From contig JAFUWY010000036.1 of the NCBI GenBank assembly GCA_017477245.1, positions 1-64,000 on the forward strand: a DNA stretch of 64,000 nucleotides, read 5' to 3'. This DNA is from Bacteroidales bacterium. GTDB taxonomy: Bacteria; Bacteroidota; Bacteroidia; Bacteroidales; UBA932. A program made the position numbers and the translations under genes. This document shows, one piece after another, positions 58,500-64,000 of the stretch. The notes below the pieces were generated by a model. The model was given only the letters and a program-made list of their open reading frames with translations. It made no database searches and was not told where the DNA came from. Numbering within the stretch: position 1 is the stretch's first letter; the number at the start of each line of letters is the position of its first letter.

Positions 58500-61400
58500 T
58501 TAGTTATTATTTTTAGTGACTTTGATCCGGATATAGGTATCTTCCCATTCGACCTGCGCGGCCTCCTGCGGGGCTTCGGAGAGGGGCCGCTGCTCCAGCG
58601 AGACGGACAGGGTCTGGGCGGAGACGTAGGCGGCGTGCTCAGAGAGCGCCTCGGCGATGGCCTCGCCGGCGGCGCCTTCGGCGTAGATGACGGTGCTGAT
58701 CCGGTCGGTGACCTCGAACCCGCTCTCCTTGCGGAGGTTCTGGATCGGGTGGATCAGCTCGCGCGCAACGCCTTCACGGAGCAGCTCGGGGGTCTGGATG
58801 ATGTCCAGCGCCACGGTCAGGGCGCCGTCGGAAGCCACGAGCCAGCCCGGCATGTCCTCGGAGTGGATCTCGTAGTCCTCCTTGCGGAGCGTGACGTCGC
58901 CGGACGGGAGCGCGAGGACGTAGTCACCCTCCGCGCGCTCGATGGCGGCGATCTCCTCCTGGGAGAGCTGCCCGAAGGCGGCGGCGATCTCCTTCATCTG
59001 CTTGCCGTAGATCTTGCCCAGGGTCTTGAAGTTGGGCTTGATCTTCTTGGTGATGATGCCGGTGGTGTCGTGCAGGAACTCGATCTGCTTGACGTTGACC
59101 TCCGTGAGGAAGATGTCGCTCACGCGCTGGATGTGCTCCCTGACCGTGTCGTCAAGCACGGGCACGAGCACCTTGGCGAGGGGCTTGCGGACGTTGATGC
59201 CGACCTTCTTGCGCAGGGCGAGCACCATCGAGGAAGCCTTCTGGGCGAAGCTCATGCTCTCCTCGAGGCCCTTGTCCACGAGCGTGGGCTCGAACTGCGG
59301 CATCGGGCAGTAGTGCACGGAGTCCGCCCCGGGGACGAGGTCCAGCCACAGGCGGTCCATGAAGAACGGGGCGATCGGAGCGCCCAGCAGGGCGATCCCC
59401 TTGAGCACCTCGTAGAGGGTCTGGTAGGCGGAGAGCTTGTCCTCGGTCATGCCCGCGCCCCAGAGGCGCTTCTTGTTGAGGCGGATGTACCAGTTGGACA
59501 GGTCGTCGCAGACGAAATCCTGCACCAGGCGGCCCGCCAGCGTGATGTCGTAGTCCTCGTAGGCGGCCACGACCCCCTGCACCAGGGTATTGAGCCGGCT
59601 GATGATCCAGCGGTCGAACATCGGACGGTGCTCGTAGGGCACGGCCTCGGCCGCCGGGTCGAACTTGTCGATGTTGGCGTAGAGCGCGAAGACGGAGTAG
59701 GAGTTGTAGAGCGTGCCGAAGAACTTGCGGCGCACTTCCTCCACGCCGGCCTCGTCGAACTTGAGGTTGTCCCAGGGCTGGGCGTTGGTCATCATGTACC
59801 AGCGCAGGGCGTCGGGACCGTATTTGTCCATGGCCTGGAAGGGATCGACGGCGTTGCCGAGGCGCTTGCTCATCTTCTCCCCCTTCTTGTCGAGCACCAG
59901 GCCGTTGGAGATCACGCGCCTGAAGGCGGGCGTGCCGCTCACCATCGTGTGGATGGCGTGCAGGGTGTAGAACCACCCGCGCGTCTGGTCCACGCCTTCG
60001 GCGATGAAGTCGGCCGTGGCGCCGAAGTCCGGGGTGTCGATGCCACGCAGGCCCGTCTGGGCATAGGGCATCGCGCCGGAGTCGAACCACACGTCGATGA
60101 GGTCGGTCTCGCGGGTCATCCTGCGGCCCGTCGGGCTCACGAGGAAAATCTGGTCCACGTAGGGACGGTGGAGGTCGATCCGGTCGTAGTTGGCCTTGGA
60201 CATGTCGGCGGGGTCGAATCCGCGCTCGCGCAGCGGATTGGACGCCATCACGCCTGCGGCGACGGCCTTGTCGATCTGCTCATAAAGCTCCTTCACGCTG
60301 CCGATGCAGATCTCCTCCTTGCCGTCTTCGGTGCGCCAGACCGGGAGCGGGGTGCCCCAGTAGCGGCTGCGGCTGAGGTTCCAGTCCTGGATGTTCTCCA
60401 GCCACTTGCCGAAGCGGCCCGTGCCCGTGGACTCGGGCTTCCAGGTGATCTGCTCGTTGAGCGCCATCATCTGCTCGCGCACGGCCGTTGTCTTGATGAA
60501 CCAGCTGTCCAGCGGGTAGTAGAGGACGGGCTTGTCGGTGCGCCAGCAGTGCGGGTAGGAGTGGACGTGCTTCTCGATGCGGAAGGCCTTACCGGCCGCC
60601 TTGAGCATGACGCAGAGGTCGATGTCCAGGGTCGGGGCGTCCGCGGGAAGCGAACTGTCGTAAGCGTTCTTGACATAGCGGCCGGACCACTCCTTGTAGT
60701 CCGGGCTCACGTGCGTGGCGACGTACGCCGGGTCGAGGTCCTCGAGGCGGCAGAAGCGGCCCTGGAGGTCCACCTGCGCCTGCGGATCGCCGTTGCGGTC
60801 GATGACCTGCAGGGCGGCGATGCCCGCGGCGCGGCCCACCTTGGCGTCGTCGGCGCCGAAGGTCGGCGCGATGTGGACGATGCCCGTACCCTCCTCCGTG
60901 CTGACATAGTCGCCGGGAATCACGCGGAAGGCGTCCCCGTCGGGACGGAACCAGGGGATGAGCTGCTCGTAGCGCAGCCCCACGAGGTCGCGGCCCTTGA
61001 CGCTGCCGGGGAGCACCTCGAAGGGGACCTTGCCGCCAAAGAGGGCCGGGACCAGCGCCTCGGCCACGATGTACGTGGCGGGCGCGCCGGTGTACGGGTT
61101 CGCGGAGCGGACCTTGACGTAGTCGATGTTCGGGCCCACGCAGAGCGCCGTGTTGGACGGGAGGGTCCAGGGGGTCGTGGTCCAGGCGAGGATGTAGAGG
61201 TCTTCCTCGCCCAGGACCTTGAACTGCACGGTGCAGGTCGTGTCCTTGACGTCGCGGTAGCAGCCGGGCTGGTTGAGCTCGTGCGTGCTCAGGCCCGTGC
61301 CGGCGGCCGGGGAATACGGCTGGATGCTCTTGCCCTTGTAGAGCAGGCCCTTGCCGTAGATATCCTTGAGGAGGTACCAGAGGGTCTCGATGTAGCGGTT

Positions 61401-61856
61401 GTCGTAGGTGATGTACGGATCGTCCATGTCGACCCAGTAGCCGATGCGCTCGGTGAGGGTGCGCCATTCGGCGGTATACTTCATCACCTCCTCGCGGCAG
61501 GTCCGGTTGTAGTCCTCCACGGAGATCTTGGTGCCGATGTCTTCCTTGGTGATGCCGAGCTTCTTCTCCACGCCCAGCTCGACCGGCAGGCCGTGGGTGT
61601 CCCAGCCCGCGCGGCGGCGGACCTTGTAGCCCGACTGCGTCTTATAACGGCAGATGGCGTCCTTGATGGAGCGCGCCATCACGTGGTGGATGCCCGGCAT
61701 GCCGTTGGCGGAGGGAGGGCCCTCGAAGAAGACGAACTCGGGCGCGCCCTCACGGAGCGCCAGCGAGCGTGCGAACGCATGGTTCTTCTGCCAGCGTTCA
61801 AGTACTTCTTTCCCCACGGAGACCAGGTCCAGGCCGTTATATTCGTGAAATGTCAT
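58500..61856 (-). CDS. ileS: Isoleucyl-tRNA synthetase
   Basis: This 1118-residue class I synthetase is of the longer, eukaryote-like type. FFEGPPSANGMPGIHHVMAR is the HIGH region (about 46-64), and GYKVRRRAGWDTHGLPVELG and FYTLHAIHTMVSG are further family blocks. KMSKRLGNAVDPFQAMDKYG (about 662) is the KMSKS loop. The editing domain lies between about 190 and 400. A C-terminal anticodon-binding region and a beta-rich tail complete it. It charges tRNA-Ile. It is the first gene of the operon with the DksA-like and LspA genes. Confidence 0.98.
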   Translation of the reverse strand: MTFHEYNGLDLVSVGKEVLERWQKNHAFARSLALREGAPEFVFFEGPPSANGMPGIHHVMARSIKDAICRYKTQSGYKVRRRAGWDTHGLPVELGVEKKLGITKEDIGTKISVEDYNRTCREEVMKYTAEWRTLTERIGYWVDMDDPYITYDNRYIETLWYLLKDIYGKGLLYKGKSIQPYSPAAGTGLSTHELNQPGCYRDVKDTTCTVQFKVLGEEDLYILAWTTTPWTLPSNTALCVGPNIDYVKVRSANPYTGAPATYIVAEALVPALFGGKVPFEVLPGSVKGRDLVGLRYEQLIPWFRPDGDAFRVIPGDYVSTEEGTGIVHIAPTFGADDAKVGRAAGIAALQVIDRNGDPQAQVDLQGRFCRLEDLDPAYVATHVSPDYKEWSGRYVKNAYDSSLPADAPTLDIDLCVMLKAAGKAFRIEKHVHSYPHCWRTDKPVLYYPLDSWFIKTTAVREQMMALNEQITWKPESTGTGRFGKWLENIQDWNLSRSRYWGTPLPVWRTEDGKEEICIGSVKELYEQIDKAVAAGVMASNPLRERGFDPADMSKANYDRIDLHRPYVDQIFLVSPTGRRMTRETDLIDVWFDSGAMPYAQTGLRGIDTPDFGATADFIAEGVDQTRGWFYTLHAIHTMVSGTPAFRRVISNGLVLDKKGEKMSKRLGNAVDPFQAMDKYGPDALRWYMMTNAQPWDNLKFDEAGVEEVRRKFFGTLYNSYSVFALYANIDKFDPAAEAVPYEHRPMFDRWIISRLNTLVQGVVAAYEDYDITLAGRLVQDFVCDDLSNWYIRLNKKRLWGAGMTEDKLSAYQTLYEVLKGIALLGAPIAPFFMDRLWLDLVPGADSVHYCPMPQFEPTLVDKGLEESMSFAQKASSMVLALRKKVGINVRKPLAKVLVPVLDDTVREHIQRVSDIFLTEVNVKQIEFLHDTTGIITKKIKPNFKTLGKIYGKQMKEIAAAFGQLSQEEIAAIERAEGDYVLALPSGDVTLRKEDYEIHSEDMPGWLVASDGALTVALDIIQTPELLREGVARELIHPIQNLRKESGFEVTDRISTVIYAEGAAGEAIAEALSEHAAYVSAQTLSVSLEQRPLSEAPQEAAQVEWEDTYIRIKVTKNNN

Positions 61857-61891
61857 ATTTTTTGCCTAATTTTGCAATTGTTTTTAGCCTA

Positions 61892-61922
61892 CAAATTTAG
61901 CGATTTCTAAACATTTAACCAA
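61892..61922 (-). promoter_or_regulatory. Promoter of the ileS operon
   Basis: On the minus strand TTG (61922-61920) and TAAATTTG (61899-61892) are spaced by 20 nt. The predicted start of transcription is about 30 nt before the ileS ATG. On the plus strand TAATTTTG (61867-61874) may serve cvpA. Confidence 0.78.
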
Positions 61923-61928
61923 AAGGAT

Positions 61929-62441
61929 ATGGCGATTCTGGATATCATTCTCCTCCTTTGCTTCGTGCCCGCGATCGTCAGCGGCATCTCCAAGGGCTTC
62001 GTCAAGCAGGTGGTCGATCTGGCCGCGATCCTGGTGGCCGCCTGGGCCGCCTTCCATTTCTCGACCGTCCTGGGCGGCTGGCTGGGCCGGTACATCACCC
62101 TCGAGCCGTCCATCCTGAACGTCATCAGCTTCGTGCTGATCATCATCGTGGCCGCCGTGCTGCTCAACCTGGTCGGCACCCTGGTCACCAAGGCCCTCCA
62201 GGCCGTGTCGCTGGGCTTCGTCAACCGCCTGCTCGGCCTGGTGTTCGCCGTGCTCAAGGTGGCGGTCGTCCTGGGCTTGCTGATCCTGCTGTTCGAGACG
62301 CTCAACAGCACCCTGCATATCCTCAAACCCGAGTCCACGGCCGACGCCGTGGTCTACAATGCGCTGAAGGAAGCCGCGGAGAAGGTCTTCCCCATCCTCA
62401 AAACCTTTGTCACGGGCGAACCCGCCGCTGCCAATGCCTAG
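61929..62441 (+). CDS. CvpA family membrane protein
   Basis: This 170-residue protein has four spans. It begins ILDIILLLCFVPAIVSGISKGFVKQ, quoted here as ILDIILLLCF and GISKGFVKQV, and shows VLGGWLGRYI and LGFVNRLLGLVFAVLKVAVV. This is the usual CvpA layout. The role of CvpA is still debated, with links to envelope integrity. It diverges from ileS and overlaps tsaB by 8 bp. Confidence 0.88.
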   Translation: MAILDIILLLCFVPAIVSGISKGFVKQVVDLAAILVAAWAAFHFSTVLGGWLGRYITLEPSILNVISFVLIIIVAAVLLNLVGTLVTKALQAVSLGFVNRLLGLVFAVLKVAVVLGLLILLFETLNSTLHILKPESTADAVVYNALKEAAEKVFPILKTFVTGEPAAANA

Positions 62442-63129
62442 AAGAATCCTCCTGATCGAAACCTCGACCTCGCTCTGCTCGGTGGCCCTCGCCGAGGACG
62501 GAGCCGTCACCGCGCAGCGGGAGAGCACGGAGCCCCGTGCCCACGCTGCCCTTACCGCCCCCTTTGTCAAGGAAGTCCTGGACGGGCGCGGCCTGCGCGC
62601 CACCGACCTCGACGCCGTCTGCGTGAGCGCCGGGCCGGGGTCCTACACCGGCCTGCGCGTGGGCGTGTCCACGGCCAAGGGCATCTGCTTCGCCGCCGGG
62701 ATCCCCCTGCTGTCGGTCGGCACGCTCGACGTGCTGGTGAGCCAGGCCCGCGCCGAGGGGCTGGTCCCCGAGGGCTGCCGGGCCGTCATCCCGATGATCG
62801 ACGCCCGGCGGATGGAAGTCTACACGGCCGTCTACTCCCCGGCGGGAGAGCGCCTGACGGAGGTGGAGCCGCGCGTGATCGACGGCGACAGCTTCCGCGA
62901 GGAGCGGGCCGCCGGCCCGGTGCTCTTCATCGGAGACGGCGCGGAGAAGTGCCGCGCGGCGCTGGACGCCCCCGGCATGCGCTTCGTGCAGACGTGCCCC
63001 CGCGCCGCGGCGATGCTCGCCCCGGCCCTGCGGGAGTTCGAAGCCGGCCATTTCCGCGACACGGCGTATTTCGAGCCGTTCTACCTCAAGGATTTCGTCG
63101 CCACGGTCAGCCGGAAGAAACTCTTCTAG
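62434..63129 (+). CDS. tsaB: tRNA threonylcarbamoyladenosine biosynthesis protein TsaB
   Basis: The ATG at 62434 gives PRRILLIETSTSLCSVALAE, and the upstream frame from 62407 overlaps cvpA more than needed. The 231-residue protein has VCVSAGPGSYTGLRVGVSTA (about 60-80), FAAGIPLLSVGTLD and IPMIDARRMEVYTAVYSP, the standard TsaB blocks. It acts with TsaD and TsaE in making t6A37 of ANN-decoding tRNAs. Neither partner is in the window. Confidence 0.95.
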   Translation: MPRRILLIETSTSLCSVALAEDGAVTAQRESTEPRAHAALTAPFVKEVLDGRGLRATDLDAVCVSAGPGSYTGLRVGVSTAKGICFAAGIPLLSVGTLDVLVSQARAEGLVPEGCRAVIPMIDARRMEVYTAVYSPAGERLTEVEPRVIDGDSFREERAAGPVLFIGDGAEKCRAALDAPGMRFVQTCPRAAAMLAPALREFEAGHFRDTAYFEPFYLKDFVATVSRKKLF

Positions 63130-63137
63130 GCCCGGAC

Positions 63138-63186
63138 CGTCATCCCCGGCTTCGGCCATTTCCCCATTCCGGGCCTGACCCAGACC
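63138..63186 (-). repeat. Diverged palindromic-head repeat, second stem type with one tail unit
   Basis: CATTCCGGGCCTGACCC (63164-63180) followed by AGACC matches the reverse-oriented second-type head with a few changes. The 24 bp before it (CCGTCATCCCCGGC and on) match a tail unit. It lies between tsaB and the next gene. Confidence 0.6.
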
Positions 63187-63192
63187 CTCCTA

Positions 63193-63224
63193 TTTGGATT
63201 TGTCTGTCCGAAATACTATATTTG
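63193..63224 (+). promoter_or_regulatory. Promoter of the hypothetical membrane protein gene
   Basis: TTTG (63193-63196) and TATATTTG (63217-63224) are separated by 20 nt. The ATG is only 4 nt after the -7 box, so the mRNA would be leaderless. Confidence 0.75.
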
Positions 63225-63228
63225 GAGT

Positions 63229-63747
63229 ATGGACTGGGATGTATTGATCCCCATACTGATGTTTCTGTTCCCGCTCGTCGTCTCGATCCTCGACAAGCGG
63301 GCGAAGAAGCGTAAGGGCGTCCCGCCGGTCAAGGCGGAGCCGCTCTTCCCTCCTGCGGAGGATATTGACCAGGAGGAGCGTGCGGAGGCGCCGGGTCGCG
63401 CCAGCGACTACCCGACCATCCCCCTTGAGGGGGCGCAGGGGGTGAATGTTTTCCGGCGCTCCGTAGAGAGCGCCGAGGGTGGCACGGTTCGCCCGGGGCG
63501 ACCCTCAGAACCGCTTTCCCAGGCGCAGCAGGACGTCTTCCGGGGGGAACTCCCGATCCGCTCTCCGCAGGAGGGAAAGCCCGATACCTTCGTAATGGAA
63601 GCCACGCAAACGGTCACCGAAGGACAGCGGGCCATAGACCGGCACATCGAGACACCCGCCGGGAGCGAAGAGAAGCCGAAGCTGGAGATCGACAAGAAGA
63701 AGCTGATCCTCTACTCCGAGATCCTCAAACCCAAGTTCGACGCGTGA
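63229..63747 (+). CDS. Hypothetical single-span membrane protein
   Basis: This 172-residue protein has an N-terminal span (DVLIPILMFLFPLVVSILD) followed by basic residues (KRAKKRKG) that fix the rest in the cytoplasm. The remainder is low in hydrophobic residues and rich in Pro, Glu and Gly. It ends with a conserved-looking basic helix (EIDKKKLILYSEILKPKFDA). I do not recognise a family. Similar proteins with one span and a final YSEILKPKF-like end are common near envelope genes in Bacteroidales as far as I recall, but no function is known. Its stop codon lies in the left terminal repeat of the 109-bp element. Confidence 0.75.
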   Translation: MDWDVLIPILMFLFPLVVSILDKRAKKRKGVPPVKAEPLFPPAEDIDQEERAEAPGRASDYPTIPLEGAQGVNVFRRSVESAEGGTVRPGRPSEPLSQAQQDVFRGELPIRSPQEGKPDTFVMEATQTVTEGQRAIDRHIETPAGSEEKPKLEIDKKKLILYSEILKPKFDA

Positions 63748-63850
63748 TCAGCAAATCACTGAACGACAATTCATTACAAAAACACTAGTACCCAAATCGG
63801 ATACTAGTGTTTTCAGTTTTCGCTGACTATCAGCGACTTGCTCATCACGC
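63742..63850 (+). repeat. 109-bp terminal-inverted-repeat element, copy 2
   Basis: GCGTGATCAG (63742-63751) and CTCATCACGC (63841-63850) are inverted repeats with one mismatch, and the match extends three further bases inward. Hairpin I (AACACTAGTA / TACTAGTGTT, 63780-63789 / 63801-63810, then TTTTC) is centred on element base 55. Hairpin II (TCGCTGA / TCAGCGA) is centred on base 87. The element joins the 3' ends of two convergent genes and probably works as a bidirectional terminator here. Confidence 0.87.
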
Positions 63851-63854
63851 TTTC

Positions 63855-64000
63855 CTATTTCAGCAGGCGCGCAAGCTCGCGGCGCAGGCCGTCCGAGCCG
63901 GTGAGCGGCTGCGTGCTGAGCTCGCCGTTCACGATCAGGAAGGAGTTCGGCAGCGAGGTCACATGGTACATGTTGATCGCGGAAGAAGCGGCGCCCAGTC
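63855..64000 (-). CDS. Thioredoxin-like protein, C-terminal fragment (5' end outside window)
   Basis: The last 48 codons of a minus-strand gene are present and end in TAG at 63857-63855. The sequence INMYHVTSLPNSFLIVNGEL followed by RRELARLLK fits the C-terminal strand, cis-Pro loop and final helix of TlpA/AhpC-TSA-type thioredoxin-fold proteins. The cis-proline is the P in SLPNSF. The catalytic cysteines would lie outside the window, so redox activity cannot be judged. Confidence 0.6.
   Translation of the reverse strand, partial: LGAASSAINMYHVTSLPNSFLIVNGELSTQPLTGSDGLRRELARLLK

Noticed and set aside
57996-61910. 1304-codon plus-strand open frame opposite ileS
   Set aside because: It is the complement of the isoleucyl-tRNA synthetase, dksA-like and lspA genes and shows Val/Ala/Gly/Asp/His-rich low-complexity translation. 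It has no start context or family features. GC-rich third codon positions leave long antisense frames open.

Overview
The window looks like chromosome of a GC-rich member of the Bacteroidota, most likely an uncultured Bacteroidales from a gut-like habitat. Three observations support this. Bacteroidota-type promoters (a -7 box TAnnTTTG with a TTG element about 20 nt upstream) lie before many genes and all three tRNAs. The gene content is typical: OmpA-type proteins, a Wza lipoprotein with a BY-kinase, a TraR/DksA protein next to ileS and lspA, PspC/PadR modules, and secreted GH9, AGE-epimerase and esterase-like enzymes. Most housekeeping genes are strongly GC-rich. I cannot resolve genus from sequence alone.

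Layout. 1-1150: a truncated nucleotidyltransferase-family gene divergent from a PqqD-like gene. 1303-3045: two outer-membrane proteins (a beta-barrel and an OmpA family member). 3168-29612: one co-directional surface-polysaccharide operon of about 26 kb: Wzx flippase, pyruvyltransferase pair, UDP-galactopyranose mutase, many glycosyltransferases (GT2, GT4, GT8, GT14, WbsX-like, Caps_synth-like), O-acyltransferases, a GH43-like lipoprotein, a Wzy-like polymerase, Wza, a Wzc-type tyrosine kinase and a small HAD phosphatase. It ends at a terminator inside a convergent acyltransferase gene. 30774-35206: a four-gene FkbH / acyl-carrier-protein / MBOAT / SGNH module that looks like a dedicated system for acylating an exported polymer. 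35402-37503: PspC, PadR and PspC. 37493-41110: an exported dipeptide epimerase and a CopA-type ATPase.

41111-42931 is a gene-free stretch packed with hairpins and tandem repeats, followed by tRNA-Val. 43073-50145 is a minus-strand operon of three secreted carbohydrate-active enzymes. One is an unusual epimerase / GH30-like fusion and another an STN-like domain / alpha-beta hydrolase fusion. 50146-51623 is a second repeat-rich gap next to tRNA-Ser(CGA). 51812-57350 is a tight five-gene signalling operon: STAS protein, (p)ppGpp synthetase-like enzyme, cytidylate-kinase-like enzyme, HD hydrolase / phosphotransferase fusion, and a sensor / PP2C phosphatase / HATPase protein. Next come tRNA-Ser(TGA), the ileS-dksA-lspA operon, and cvpA-tsaB. 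A hypothetical membrane protein and a truncated thioredoxin-like gene close the window.

The most unusual material is repetitive DNA. (1) A dispersed element has a palindromic head and 24-bp tail units. It occurs at six loci, in two stem versions that differ by matched changes, and sits in frame inside two protein genes. (2) A 109-bp element with terminal inverted repeats is present twice. The copies align without gaps and keep two hairpins at identical positions while the stem sequences differ. (3) Two copies of a module carry their central 34 bp in opposite orientations. (4) A 51-bp minisatellite is shared by two distant gaps. The most interesting protein systems are the STAS/alarmone/phosphatase operon and the FkbH-ACP-MBOAT-SGNH module.
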